Shown one piece after another: positions 1 to 8,286 of a stretch of DNA of 20,511 nt. A model generated the notes under the pieces. It ran no database searches and was not told the origin of the DNA. It saw nothing but the letters and a program-made list of their open reading frames with translations. Source of the stretch: Bacteriovoracaceae bacterium UBA7695 (GTDB taxonomy: Bacteria; Bdellovibrionota; Bacteriovoracia; Bacteriovoracales; Bacteriovoracaceae); contig DLGL01000095.1 of the NCBI GenBank assembly GCA_002482685.1, positions 1 through 20,511 of the forward strand, read 5' to 3'. How positions within the stretch are numbered: position 1 is the first letter of the stretch; every line of letters starts with the position of its first letter. The position numbers and the translations under genes were made by a program.

Positions 1-156
1 ATGAATCCGCGATTCTTCTCTATTTTGTATTTCTTTTACCAGAGGGAGAGTGGGGCCTGGATCTTCATTACTGACTTCAGCATCAGTTGTCGTCGTCGTT
101 GTTTGTGCAAATGCACTAGTTGAAACCAATAGGACCACCATCAAAATTTTAAGCAT
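1..156 (-). CDS. Secreted protein, N-terminal fragment (runs off the window)
   Basis: The first 52 codons of a minus-strand gene are present; the rest lies beyond position 1. The start ATG is at 154-156, with a GGAG ribosome site about seven bases upstream. Residues 1-17 form a Sec signal peptide (MLKILMVVLLVSTSAFA, probable cut AFA/QT). A run of six threonines and an acidic, low-complexity stretch follow. No family can be named from this fragment. The 165 bases upstream (157-321) show no gene or clear promoter. Confidence 0.7.
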   Translation of the reverse strand, partial: MLKILMVVLLVSTSAFAQTTTTTTDAEVSNEDPGPTLPLVKEIQNREESRIH

Positions 157-321
157 GTTCGTTTCTCCTTCAAGAAATAAGACTCGTCATAGAACGTAGA
201 GCAAACGCTATGCCGAAAACTTTCCTAGGAGAATAATTTTAAAGTAGTTGGACTTTGAGTCATAACACCCCAAATAAAACTTTTATGGAGAATTAGCCTC
301 ATGAAGAGAAAAAAAGTGGTC

Positions 322-648
322 CTACAGATTTTTAAGTTTTGATGTCCGGTAGCTAACAAATCCTAAAACCAAAATCGCCCCGAAAGCAGTGCCTATTGAA
401 GTGAGGTGCATTGACATAAATGATGAGTACTGAGGAACCATTACTAAACCCAGGCCATGAAGTGCCAACATAAAAAGAAGAGTTCCAATGATGATTGAAC
501 GGTATTGAGGGCGGGCCTCAGGCATAATTTTCATCAATGAAGGTCTCAGAGGCTTATGAACCTCTCCCAACTTCTCGGCTTCCAAAATCTGCTCAAGGAC
601 AACATTGTTGTAGTTAAGGTTGTTTGAATTTTGATCGAGATTGTTCAT
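322..648 (-). CDS. Two-TM membrane protein of unknown function
   Basis: I do not recognise the family. The protein has 108 aa if it starts at the ATG at 646-648. That start is preferred over an ATG six codons upstream because GAGAGG lies a proper distance before it. Residues 1-50 are polar and asparagine-rich (QNSNNLNYNN near residues 6-15). Two hydrophobic segments follow, at about 51-71 and 83-101, joined by a short loop, then a basic tail (RTSKLKNL). Both termini probably face the cytoplasm, by the positive-inside rule. It lies downstream of the thioesterase on the same strand, with a 130-bp gap, so it probably has its own promoter. Confidence 0.65.
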   Translation of the reverse strand: MNNLDQNSNNLNYNNVVLEQILEAEKLGEVHKPLRPSLMKIMPEARPQYRSIIIGTLLFMLALHGLGLVMVPQYSSFMSMHLTSIGTAFGAILVLGFVSYRTSKLKNL

Positions 649-779
649 GTGAGTTCCTCTCCGCAAGGGTAATGCTTATAAATTACCAGAATGAGGCCAT
701 TATGTCGGGGAAGATGAAATATTAACCAGTGCTGTCCATATTTTCTACACCTCTATAAAATTCTGGGGGCTTAGAGGGG

Positions 780-1499
780 TTATCCTCTGGGAAGAAAAGA
801 CAACTGCGAGGTAAAAACAGTTTTACCATCAGATTCTCTGATGCCCTGAAACTGCCCCTCACATTGCTCAATCCGGATAACATCATCAAGCTTTGTTTCG
901 GCCAGAAAGTTCACAGCATATCCTGTGAGGTCAAACTCCCAGTGATTCTTAAATGGGACTGCATCCAAAACCCACTGAGCATACTTAGTGTTATTGACGT
1001 GCATATTCTGATCTATGTCACTATTTCTGACTTTGAAAGTAATAAGTTGTTTCGAATCCTTGAGTTGAGGGATTTTAAGAGTATCAATGGAAACTTTATC
1101 ATCGCTGCGAAGTTTATCCATAACACTACTCTTATCCCAATCCACGGGTCTTCTTGTCTCGGAACTCAGCGCGAGCCACCCAGTGGTGCACTCTCCGATG
1201 AGTTTCTCCTGAAGATAAATCTTAAAGTCACGGTTGGAGGTGGCCCCACTTCCTAGCCTGACCCATGTTTCCACCCGGACCTCATCACGCCATTTGGGCC
1301 AGGTGTTCATAATGAGATTTTGCCGGGTGAGGACCCAGAACATTTTCATGCGCTCCATCTCTTTGACACCGAAGTTTAATTCGTGAGCGTGAGAAGCAGC
1401 TGCATCCTGCAAAATGTTGAGCAGATGATAAAGTCCAAGTTTTCCCTGGGCATTAATAAGAAACTCACTGATGGGATAGGTAACCGTATGCTTTTCCAT
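780..1499 (-). CDS. Acyl-ACP thioesterase family protein (FatA/FatB-like, double hot-dog)
   Basis: It probably hydrolyses acyl-ACP (or a related acyl thioester) to a free fatty acid in the cytoplasm. The protein has 239 aa, the usual length for bacterial members of the acyl-ACP thioesterase family. The N-terminal hot-dog domain covers about 1-125, with a central helix near LLNILQDAAASHA. The C-terminal hot-dog carries the family motif DQNMHVNNTKYAQW (163-176), whose Asn165 and His167 match known active-site positions. The start chosen is ATG 1497-1499, which gives the family-like beginning MEKHTVTYPI; a TTG seven codons upstream is possible. There is no Shine-Dalgarno, and TATAAT lies nine bases before the ATG (complement of 1509-1514), so the mRNA may be nearly leaderless. 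It is divergent from the lipoprotein at 1614. Confidence 0.85.
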   Translation of the reverse strand: MEKHTVTYPISEFLINAQGKLGLYHLLNILQDAAASHAHELNFGVKEMERMKMFWVLTRQNLIMNTWPKWRDEVRVETWVRLGSGATSNRDFKIYLQEKLIGECTTGWLALSSETRRPVDWDKSSVMDKLRSDDKVSIDTLKIPQLKDSKQLITFKVRNSDIDQNMHVNNTKYAQWVLDAVPFKNHWEFDLTGYAVNFLAETKLDDVIRIEQCEGQFQGIRESDGKTVFTSQLSFLPRG

Positions 1500-1613
1500 A
1501 GGAGTAAAATTATACAACAAAGCAAATCAGATTGCTCCAATATGTTTAGGCCAGAGTTAAGTATATAAATCCAAGATTTCATTATCTAATCGATAGTGGA
1601 ATGGAGCGAAAAA

Positions 1614-2159
1614 ATGAAATTGTCTTTCATGCTGGTGGTTTTTTCTTTTTTACTAGTAACCTCTTGTGGAAATGAAACTTCACAGAACCAAGACGCCGCC
1701 AATCAGGAAGAGCAGACTGTTGAAGGCCGCTACCGTGACATTGAATTAATTGCCGAGGGATTCTTCCAGGAATACAGTCACAAAATTTCAATAAATATGA
1801 CCGAAACTCCGCTCAGAATAAGAGGACTCTTAAATAGCGAAGAGGAGAATGCCACATGTGAATTGAATCTCACTCTCTCAACATCCCAGTCAGAGCTCCT
1901 GATAAAACTCTCGGAAGATCTCGAGCTGTGCACCTTCCGAACAGACTCCGACATCATCATTGATACCATCACCAATGCTATCGCCCTGACTCCTATAGAA
2001 GGTCAGACAACTTATGGTAATAAAGATCTGAGTGGTCAGGACGGTGAAGTGTATTTATGCCGGGGAAAAACTCCCTTCTATAACTACATTAAGCAGCTCA
2101 CTCAGGCACAAATGCAAAGAAGTAGCTGCCCAAAAAAAGCTGTTGCAGCAATTTTCTAA
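1614..2159 (+). CDS. Lipoprotein of unknown function
   Basis: The start ATG at 1614 is chosen because GGAG lies seven bases upstream; an in-frame ATG at 1596-1602 lacks such a site. Residues 1-17 are a lipoprotein signal with lipobox VTSC, so Cys18 would be lipidated and the protein tethered to a membrane. An acidic, glutamine-rich linker follows (residues about 20-37). The remainder of this 181-aa protein is a mixed polar domain with four further cysteines (in the ATCELNL, LELCTF, VYLCRG and SSCPKK segments), which could form two disulfides in the periplasm. I do not recognise a family. It converges with a small minus-strand gene only four bases after its stop. Confidence 0.75.
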   Translation: MKLSFMLVVFSFLLVTSCGNETSQNQDAANQEEQTVEGRYRDIELIAEGFFQEYSHKISINMTETPLRIRGLLNSEEENATCELNLTLSTSQSELLIKLSEDLELCTFRTDSDIIIDTITNAIALTPIEGQTTYGNKDLSGQDGEVYLCRGKTPFYNYIKQLTQAQMQRSSCPKKAVAAIF

Positions 2160-2163
2160 AAAA

Positions 2164-2316
2164 CTAGAGCCTTGGTTTTTTCTTATCAGGAGATTGCGGA
2201 TCTCCCATAGGACTGCTCTCATCAGGATCTTTGACAGGTGCCTTCTCCGGTGAGCCCGGAGGAACTGGCCTGGATTCATCTTCTTTGTTGGGGTCTTCTG
2301 TGTTGGTAGGATTCAT
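2164..2316 (-). CDS. Small 50-aa proline-rich charged protein
   Basis: This short gene has ATG at 2314-2316, an AGGAG site six bases upstream, and an uninterrupted 50-codon frame ending in TAG at 2164-2166. The product begins MNPTNTEDPNKEDESRPVPP and ends PDKKKPRL. It is made almost entirely of Pro, Asp, Glu, Ser and Lys, has no hydrophobic segment, and is very probably intrinsically disordered. The good ribosome site and the lack of internal stops support it; the low-complexity composition is the argument against. Function is unknown. It is divergent from truA and converges with the lipoprotein gene. Confidence 0.5.
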   Translation of the reverse strand: MNPTNTEDPNKEDESRPVPPGSPEKAPVKDPDESSPMGDPQSPDKKKPRL

Positions 2317-2434
2317 TGGCACTCCTGGAGAGATGTTACCGTCAGAGAGGATTGTAGCGAAATTAAATTTCTTGTGCGAATCCGAAGACCTAAATTAAGA
2401 TAGATTTAAGATAATCATTTCCCTAAGATCACTC

Positions 2435-3289
2435 ATGCTGCAACCTCCCGCATCTCATTACTATATGGCCACCATCCAGTACGACGGTACCGGCTATGCC
2501 GGTTTTCAATGGCAAAAAGATATCCCTTCCATTCAAAACGATTTTAATCAGGCCATCAAAAAACTCATTGAAGGGAAAGTGACAACCATGGGGGCCTCCA
2601 GAACAGATACCGGTGTCCACGCGCTTAAGCAGATTGTTAAAGTCACCAGCGAAAGGCCCATTGAAGTGACGGATTTTTTAAACTCTTTTAACAGTGTTCT
2701 GCCGAAACAAATTAAATGCATCGATTTTAAGTCTTGCAGAAGCGACTTCAGGCCGGCCAATGATCCCCATTCAAAGGAGTACCGCTACTATTTTACCAAC
2801 AAGAGAAATGTTGCACCTGATGCAAGAAGATTCATTTCAAATTTTCCACTCCCCTTGAATCAAGATTCCATGAGCGATTGTGTTAAGGCGATAAAAGGAA
2901 CTCATAGTTTCCACAATTTTTGCTCAGCCGGAAGTAATGTAAAAAGTACAATTCGCGACATATCCTTTTGCGAACTGTCCGAAATAAACCCCCAATTAAC
3001 CTTTCCAAAATCAGACCTTTTTTACATCCCTCAGGATCTGGATCGATGTTTTGAACTCAAGATTATGGGAAATGGATTTCTCAAACAAATGATTCGCCAT
3101 ATAGTAAGTGCCTTATGGATGGTGGGTAGTGGCAAGATGAGTGAAGAGGATTTTTTATATCAACTTGAAGGCCCAAAAAAAGAAAAAAGGCTCTGGAAGG
3201 TCGCACCTGCAAATGGGCTATTTTTGATGGATATAATGTACCCGGATGCAGTCGTGTCAGAAGAAGGCGCCCTCCTATACCAAACATAA
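2435..3289 (+). CDS. truA: tRNA pseudouridine synthase A
   Basis: It converts uridines 38-40 in the anticodon stem-loop of many tRNAs to pseudouridine. The N-terminal YDGTGYAGFQWQ (16-27) and the catalytic motif GASRTDTGVHA (53-63, nucleophile Asp58) are the TruA signatures. KEYRYYF, THSFHNF and the C-terminal GNGFLKQMIRHIV are also typical. At 284 aa it is slightly longer than the usual 240-270, partly because of an insertion around residues 178-198. The start at 2435 has no strong ribosome site. ATG 2465 (MATIQYDG) is an alternative that would leave the core intact but also lacks one. It appears to be a single-gene transcription unit. Confidence 0.95.
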   Translation: MLQPPASHYYMATIQYDGTGYAGFQWQKDIPSIQNDFNQAIKKLIEGKVTTMGASRTDTGVHALKQIVKVTSERPIEVTDFLNSFNSVLPKQIKCIDFKSCRSDFRPANDPHSKEYRYYFTNKRNVAPDARRFISNFPLPLNQDSMSDCVKAIKGTHSFHNFCSAGSNVKSTIRDISFCELSEINPQLTFPKSDLFYIPQDLDRCFELKIMGNGFLKQMIRHIVSALWMVGSGKMSEEDFLYQLEGPKKEKRLWKVAPANGLFLMDIMYPDAVVSEEGALLYQT

Positions 3290-3337
3290 ACATTACCTTT
3301 TTACACACATCTATTATAAGTCTTTTCACTTGGTCTC

Positions 3338-3351
3338 TACTTAAATAAGTA
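3338..3351. promoter_or_regulatory. 14-bp palindrome upstream of the secreted protein gene
   Basis: TACTTAAATAAGTA is a perfect inverted repeat (six-base arms around AA) about 50 bases before the start at 3400. It could be an operator. It is AT-rich and could also be chance. Confidence 0.25.
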
Positions 3352-3399
3352 CTCTTTTTAAATACAACGTCAGATCCTTCGATAATTATGGAGACTCCC

Positions 3400-3900
3400 A
3401 TGAAGAAAACTCTTTTTACCATTACTACACTCTTAGGCCTTAACTCATTCGCCTTTAGTAAAGCAGTCACTCCATGCAGCGACAAGCAGTTAATAAATCT
3501 TGAGAGCACCATACAAGAATGGAAGAAGGATGAGGGCTTTTCAAATATCTATTACATCAAAAACCTCAAAGGCCAGATCCTTGGATATTACTCTACACAG
3601 GCCGATTCAGATCAAGATGGCATACACGCAGAAATCTGTGATTATGTTTTTCAAGATGACTTAACAGTTTCGAATGAGTGGTACTACTGGGACCAATATG
3701 GAACAAGTACTTATCCCTCAAAATGGAAAACTAACCAGAATCATCGCATTTCTCAGGATGAGGGCATTGCGTATTTCAAAGTCATCAAGGCTGGGAGAGA
3801 TGGGAACATTAAAGCTAAACTAAAAGTTGTGGGATGGAATGACTCTCAAGATGAGATTGTTGTTCGGTCTAGCGTAGTTCTTTTCGAAAAGAAGCCTTAA
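3400..3900 (+). CDS. Secreted protein of unknown function with a DxDxDG loop
   Basis: The start is the ATG at 3400 (GGAG seven bases upstream), not the ATG four codons earlier. Residues 1-20 or so are a Sec signal peptide (MKKTLFTITTLLGLNSFAFS, cut near FSKA). The mature part of this 166-aa protein has DSDQDGIHAE at 69-78, which has the spacing of a calcium-binding DxDxDG loop. An aromatic stretch SNEWYYWDQYG follows. Only two Cys are in the mature part (26 and 80), so one disulfide is possible. I do not recognise a family. A hairpin with a T-tract follows the stop. Confidence 0.7.
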   Translation: MKKTLFTITTLLGLNSFAFSKAVTPCSDKQLINLESTIQEWKKDEGFSNIYYIKNLKGQILGYYSTQADSDQDGIHAEICDYVFQDDLTVSNEWYYWDQYGTSTYPSKWKTNQNHRISQDEGIAYFKVIKAGRDGNIKAKLKVVGWNDSQDEIVVRSSVVLFEKKP

Positions 3901-4347
3901 CAATCGGGATGTTTTAATACAAGTTAAAGAGTTGTAGCTTAACCAGTTGTACTTTTTTTCTGAGCCCTGATGTTCAAAGCTCAGGGCAATGCTAAAATAA
4001 AAATCATCACAAAAAAATCAGTGAAAAATTCATAGATCCATATCAATTCAACACAAATTCGAAATTCACAAACTAGTTATTATATGACTTCAGAAGAATT
4101 GCTCCTTAAAGTAGATTCAAAAGGCACATAATACGACAAATGGTGGGTAGAAGCTTTCAGAATCAACAAGCACCTTTTGATTGTTACAACCCCTTAAATC
4201 GACCAATCTCAGTAGGGAAATTTCTTTACAACGCCCCGCTATGACTCCTGTGACAATGGTGTCAAACTGCACTACTTGACTGCGAGATAGACCAGCTATT
4301 ATCTTCATTAAAAGTATTTAATATTTCTTAGAACTCAGGAGTTCATT
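3901..4347. other. 447-bp gap with hairpins and no convincing gene
   Basis: Besides the terminator at 3918-3959, this stretch holds an inverted repeat with two mutually exclusive pairings (GCCCTGA 3964-3970 with TCAGGGC 3981-3987, or CTGAGC 3960-3965 with GCTCAG 3979-3984). A 63-codon minus-strand frame at 4117-4308 has no ribosome site and no family features, and I do not call it. The rest is AT-rich and presumably carries the promoter of the next gene. Confidence 0.4.
3918..3959 (+). terminator. Probable rho-independent terminator after the secreted protein gene
   Basis: TACAAGTTAA (3918-3927) pairs with TTAAC and TTGTA (3939-3951) with a three-base bulge. Seven T residues (3953-3959) follow one base later. 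The stem is AT-rich, so the call is moderate. Confidence 0.45.
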
Positions 4348-4887
4348 ATGAAATTAGTCGCTCTCATAACCTTGCTCTGCATATCTTTTAACGTTTTAGC
4401 AACTCCTATCAGGGAATTAGAGGCAAGTTTTGATAATTACAACTATTCTTTAACTGTAGAATGGGATCAAAAGGATCAGAAGTTCTTTAACGATAAAACA
4501 GATGAATTCTTAAAACAAATTTCACACCAATTCTTGGCCAACGGAGTAACTAAGGAAGATATAAATTCACTTCTTGAAAAGAAAGTTGGCAACAAGGTCT
4601 TCATGGACGCGATGAAACTCAAGTTATCATTAATGCCAGTTATGAATTCTGAAGAACTTATTCAGTTTTTGAAGAGTCATTCAGATGAGTTTTATACCCG
4701 TGGAGCTAGCTGGACTGGAATTGAATGGGACACAGTTGGTTTGATAGCTGGAGGAGTAGTTCTGCTTGGTGCGATGATTTGGTTTCTTGTTAGTTATGAC
4801 TGCGCTGAATATGACTTCCGCCGAAGTTCTGATTGCGACAGCTCTAATTGTTATAAGAAAGTATGTGTGGAATACATTAAAAGATAG
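4348..4887 (+). CDS. Signal-peptide protein with C-terminal TM and Cys-rich tail, unknown function
   Basis: AGGAG lies seven bases before the ATG. Residues 1-18 are a signal peptide (cut near VLA/TP). A helical, charged domain of about 100 residues follows. A single hydrophobic segment at about 129-149 (GLIAGGVVLLGAMIWFLVSY) comes next. The short tail at 150-179 has four cysteines (152, 163, 168, 173). The layout suggests a periplasmic helical domain anchored in the inner membrane. A cytoplasmic Cys tail would have to be reduced or bind a metal. I do not recognise the family. Confidence 0.7.
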   Translation: MKLVALITLLCISFNVLATPIRELEASFDNYNYSLTVEWDQKDQKFFNDKTDEFLKQISHQFLANGVTKEDINSLLEKKVGNKVFMDAMKLKLSLMPVMNSEELIQFLKSHSDEFYTRGASWTGIEWDTVGLIAGGVVLLGAMIWFLVSYDCAEYDFRRSSDCDSSNCYKKVCVEYIKR

Positions 4888-4940
4888 AAGACTGAACTTA
4901 AACATTCTTTTATAAGCGGCTCTAACTAAAATCTTAGGTG

Positions 4941-4987
4941 AAAAATTTCAAGTCAGGGAGATAGTAAAACGGCCCCCTGACTTGAAA
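4941..4987 (-). terminator. Strong hairpin terminator of the MHYT kinase gene
   Basis: TTTCAAGTCAGGG (4946-4958) pairs perfectly with CCCTGACTTGAAA (4975-4987), a 13-bp stem with a 16-nt loop. Read on the minus strand, the stem is followed by TTTTT (complement of 4941-4945). It lies about 115 bases past the kinase stop and also faces the end of the plus-strand gene at 4887, so it may work in both directions. Confidence 0.7.
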
Positions 4988-5102
4988 CCTTATGTGAATA
5001 TCACTGTCTCTAGAGGAAGTATTACAACTTCGATTTATCCAATAGCTTGTTTATAGCTTTCAAACTGATCTCTAATTTCTCAATCAAATGATTGCCCATA
5101 AG

Positions 5103-6551
5103 TCATATCGGTAGGCGAACTACAAATTCTGCACCTTCGTTGACCTTACTGTTGAGCTGGATGTCCCCACCATGAAGGGCAACGATTTCTTGAACGATGA
5201 ACAATCCAAGCCCTAGTCCGGACTGAGTCTCAATATTTTGCGCTCTTTCAAAACGCTGAAAAACCCGCTCCTGATCTTGAGGGGGTATCCCCTTACCTTG
5301 ATCCTTGATGGACACAAAAGCTTGATCATGGGTCACAGAGAGCTCTACAGTTATAGGCTTACCAGGAGCATACTTAGCAGCGTTGGAAAGAAGGTTCACA
5401 AACACCTGCTCAATTCTAAATTTATCCCACTGACCTACGACATTCTCCAAAGAGAAATAATGAATCTCACACCCTGCTTCAAGGAAAAGAGGTCTAAACC
5501 GATCGATGACATCGTTGAGTAGAAGATTGAGATCAAAAGCTTCTCTTCTGAGTTCAAGTTTCCCATTTGAGAGGCGCGAGATATCAAGCATGTCATCAAC
5601 TAAGCGTGAAAGCCGATTGATATTTTGATCAGTGTTCTGAAGCATCTTTATAAGTTTATTCTGATCGATACCCGTAGTCTGCAGTTGCCTGATGGCAAGC
5701 TCAATCTGAAGCTTCATCGAGGTTAGGGGCGTTCGTATTTCATGAGAAGCTATAGATAGAAATTCATCACGGGTCTTAATCCCTTGCTGAAGAAGTTCAT
5801 TTAAAAGTGTCTTACGGGAAAGAGCACGGTCTACGTTAGATCCACTTAGAGCAATACCCAGAATGATCAGTGTTCCAATGATGATGGCCGACGCTAAGCC
5901 ATTTGTGGCCAGCAGTTCTGATTCTCTGAGGGTGCATGAAGGAAACTCTTCAAAGGTCATGGCGGCCATGGCGGTGTAGTGCATTCCTGCAATGGCCAGA
6001 CCCAGAAGAACGCCCCCGAGACCCCGGAAGACAAAACCTTTTAAAGTAATATCATCTCGGAGTTTGAAGGCCGCAAAGAGCGCGACATATGAAGCTGCCA
6101 GAGCTATGAGTATAGAATATATAACAAATGACCAATCCCAGATGATAGTTGCTTTGAGTCTCATGGAAGCAATACCGATGTAGTGCATGCCTGAGATTGC
6201 TGCCCCCATAAGAAGGCTGCCAGCAAAGTAGGTGCGCTTACTCGGTTCTCGACTTGAGACAATAAAAAGCGCCAAGGTCGAAGCAAAAATGGCGACGAGA
6301 ATAGAAAGGATGAGGAGCGGCACATCGTAGTAGATGGCGATTGGTAACCTAAAAGCAAGCATCCCAATAAAATGCATACTCCAGATTCCGACTCCCATAG
6401 CAAGGGAGCTTCCAATCAACCAGACCAGTTTCATGCGCCCTTTAGAGGTGCTGATACTGTTGACTAAATCCAAAGCAGTATAGGAAGCAAAGATTGCAAT
6501 GATGATTGAAAGAACGACCAGAGATGTTTCGTGAGAGTGCTGTAAATGCAT
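5103..6551 (-). CDS. MHYT-domain sensor histidine kinase
   Basis: A membrane-bound two-component sensor of 482 aa. Residues 1-235 hold seven or so TM helices with the three MHYT motifs: MHFIGM (59-64), MHYIGI (122-127) and MHYTAM (190-195). The MHYT domain is proposed to bind copper and sense O2, CO or NO. A dimerisation helix carries the H-box SHEIRTP (269-275, phospho-acceptor His270). The ATPase domain has N-box NLLSNAAKYA (386-395), G1 DQGKGIP (417-423) and G2 GLGLGLF (445-451). No PAS, GGDEF/EAL or receiver domain is present, and no response regulator gene is adjacent, so its partner must lie elsewhere. The start has no clear Shine-Dalgarno; an in-frame stop lies a few codons upstream, so no longer form exists. 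Confidence 0.93.
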   Translation of the reverse strand: MHLQHSHETSLVVLSIIIAIFASYTALDLVNSISTSKGRMKLVWLIGSSLAMGVGIWSMHFIGMLAFRLPIAIYYDVPLLILSILVAIFASTLALFIVSSREPSKRTYFAGSLLMGAAISGMHYIGIASMRLKATIIWDWSFVIYSILIALAASYVALFAAFKLRDDITLKGFVFRGLGGVLLGLAIAGMHYTAMAAMTFEEFPSCTLRESELLATNGLASAIIIGTLIILGIALSGSNVDRALSRKTLLNELLQQGIKTRDEFLSIASHEIRTPLTSMKLQIELAIRQLQTTGIDQNKLIKMLQNTDQNINRLSRLVDDMLDISRLSNGKLELRREAFDLNLLLNDVIDRFRPLFLEAGCEIHYFSLENVVGQWDKFRIEQVFVNLLSNAAKYAPGKPITVELSVTHDQAFVSIKDQGKGIPPQDQERVFQRFERAQNIETQSGLGLGLFIVQEIVALHGGDIQLNSKVNEGAEFVVRLPI

Positions 6552-6643
6552 TACAGCAGGATGACATAATTAAGCTCTCAACGGCAACGTCAAAAAGTTT
6601 ATGACGCCGTATTCAAAGTAAATGAAAACCTTTCTTGTTCAGC

Positions 6644-7576
6644 TTAAGGATTCGTTAAAGCTTTCATATCCCGAGCGGGATAAACCTGTTTGGTATCTAA
6701 GCGAGCGGCCCGTAATTTAGTTAAATCTAAATAGTAAAAAGTCAGAGTTTCATTTGATGGGCCCACCGGAGAATCCATACCTTTAAAATACTTATTTTGC
6801 GGAAGAAACAAATGGTTTTGACCTAGGTATGCATGCCATGGGGCATCCGAAAGACCAGAGGTTCCCGTCATCAGAACGTAGGCCATATGCTCAACCGCCC
6901 TTGCTGAGGCCGTTAACTTAACCCGATTCAGCCCTGATTGATCATCTGTCATTGAAGGCACAAAGATCACCTGAGGTGCAGCTGAAACAAGGCCGCTGCT
7001 TATGTCTGGAAATTCAGCATCGTGACAGGTGAGGATCACAAAACTAAATTCAGGAGCAGTAAAAAATTTAACTCCGCTTGCTCCCTTAAATTTAAAACTT
7101 GCCTCCCACGGAGTTGGACGAAGTTTATCTTGAATCTGAACATTGCCTTCAGTGTTTATGAAAAGTGCACGGTTAAGAAAATAGTTATTTTCTTTAACCA
7201 CCATGCTCGCCCCAATCAAATTCAATTTATATTTTTTTCCGATATCCACCAGAGACTCCTGGTAGCGTGGGGCCAGAGCCGCGAGCTTAACAAGTTCTTG
7301 ATGAGTTTTATCGGCCTCAAAGTTCACCGGCATGAGATCAAAGACTGTGAGCTCCGGCAAAAGCAAGTAAGAGGCATTCTCAGCTGAAGCTTTTTGAGCG
7401 ATGAGCTCTATATGGGCCATGTGTTGGGAAAAGGATTGTCCTCCCGCCACTTGGAAATTTACCACCGCAATCTTAATACCCACGTTTTGTTTTAGATCAG
7501 AATCATGTGTGCCGGGTTTAAAAGAGGTACAAGAAAAAGAGTTGGCCAGGAGAAGAAATAGTAATAGTGTTTTCAT
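6644..7576 (-). CDS. Exported carbon-nitrogen hydrolase (nitrilase superfamily)
   Basis: It cleaves a carbon-nitrogen bond in an amide or nitrile; the substrate cannot be told from sequence. The catalytic triad is visible: Glu75 (LLPELT), Lys151 (QDKLRP) and Cys184 (LTCHDAEFPD). The 310-aa length is normal. The N terminus is a signal sequence (MKTLLLFLLLANSFSC); Cys16 could be lipidated, although SFSC is a poor lipobox, so it is either a lipoprotein or Sec-secreted. This location is unusual for a family that is mostly cytoplasmic. It starts nine bases after the methyltransferase stop, without its own Shine-Dalgarno, so the two are probably translationally coupled. Confidence 0.85.
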   Translation of the reverse strand: MKTLLLFLLLANSFSCTSFKPGTHDSDLKQNVGIKIAVVNFQVAGGQSFSQHMAHIELIAQKASAENASYLLLPELTVFDLMPVNFEADKTHQELVKLAALAPRYQESLVDIGKKYKLNLIGASMVVKENNYFLNRALFINTEGNVQIQDKLRPTPWEASFKFKGASGVKFFTAPEFSFVILTCHDAEFPDISSGLVSAAPQVIFVPSMTDDQSGLNRVKLTASARAVEHMAYVLMTGTSGLSDAPWHAYLGQNHLFLPQNKYFKGMDSPVGPSNETLTFYYLDLTKLRAARLDTKQVYPARDMKALTNP

Positions 7577-7585
7577 CAAGAGAGT

Positions 7586-8221
7586 CTAGTGTTTTTTCCC
7601 TCTAATCGCAATGAAGTTCCTAAAGGCTTCAATATCCTCAATTTCAAGGCCAGCATCCTCAATCGCACTGTGAATCTCTTCGCCCTCATGAAGATAAAGT
7701 GTATCCTCTACTTCTGAGCCATCAAATGTTAAGCGTTTTCCAATGAGACATTTTCCTTCAAGTGATTTTTCTTTATATGAATCTTCCCACGCCTCATAGG
7801 AACCTGGGGCCGCAGTCACCAAAAAAAATCTTCCTTTGGGTTTTAAGACTCTGCTAATTTCATTCATCACTTCCTCAACATCCTCTATCAAGTGAATGAG
7901 CGAGATGGAGAAAACAGCTTCAAAAGAGGCATCTTCGAAAGGAAGATCCAGAGCATCGGCAACCATAAATTTAGTATTTGGTGATTCATAGAGTTCTTTG
8001 GCCCGTTTAATAAGAAGTTCTGATGAATCTATTCCGGTATAGAGTCCCTGATCCAGATTAATTTTCATGGAGCAGATGCCCTGACCACATCCAATATCAA
8101 GAATATTCTCAAAAGCCCGCGATCCCGCCCACCTGCTCAGTTTAGGATAAAGATCCTGATCACGCACTTGTCCGCGCTCTCCTTCGATCATTTCAATCCA
8201 GTCTTTATCAACATTACTCAT
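7586..8221 (-). CDS. Class I SAM-dependent methyltransferase
   Basis: A Rossmann-fold methyltransferase of 211 aa. Motif I is LDIGCGQG (41-48). An acidic residue at the end of strand 2 lies in YTGIDSS. VADALDLPFEDASFEAVFSI provides motifs II/III, and LKPKGRFFLV is the post-III strand. The methyl acceptor is unknown; the closest general type is Methyltransf_11. It begins with ATG 8219-8221 after AGGG. It is the first gene of an operon with the exported nitrilase-like enzyme, though one product is cytoplasmic and the other exported, so a shared pathway is not obvious. Confidence 0.88.
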   Translation of the reverse strand: MSNVDKDWIEMIEGERGQVRDQDLYPKLSRWAGSRAFENILDIGCGQGICSMKINLDQGLYTGIDSSELLIKRAKELYESPNTKFMVADALDLPFEDASFEAVFSISLIHLIEDVEEVMNEISRVLKPKGRFFLVTAAPGSYEAWEDSYKEKSLEGKCLIGKRLTFDGSEVEDTLYLHEGEEIHSAIEDAGLEIEDIEAFRNFIAIRGKKH

Positions 8222-8286
8222 TATTAAACCCTGATACCGGTTCGCTTTAACTGCAGGCCAAAAATCGCTTTTATTAAAGTGATATA

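Noticed and set aside
864..1256. 130-codon plus-strand frame opposite the thioesterase
   Set aside because: It is a shadow frame of a well-supported gene and has no features of its own.
4117..4308. 63-codon minus-strand open frame
   Set aside because: No ribosome site, no family features, and it lies in an AT-rich gap; most likely a chance frame.
5022..5099. 25-codon minus-strand frame just after the MHYT kinase stop (MGNHLIEKLEISLKAINKLL)
   Set aside because: It would make a helical peptide, but there is no Shine-Dalgarno and it is too short to support from one sequence.
6583..6608. CGTCA/TGACG hairpin between the nitrilase and kinase genes
   Set aside because: Only a five-base stem, with no T-run in either direction, so it is not called as a terminator.
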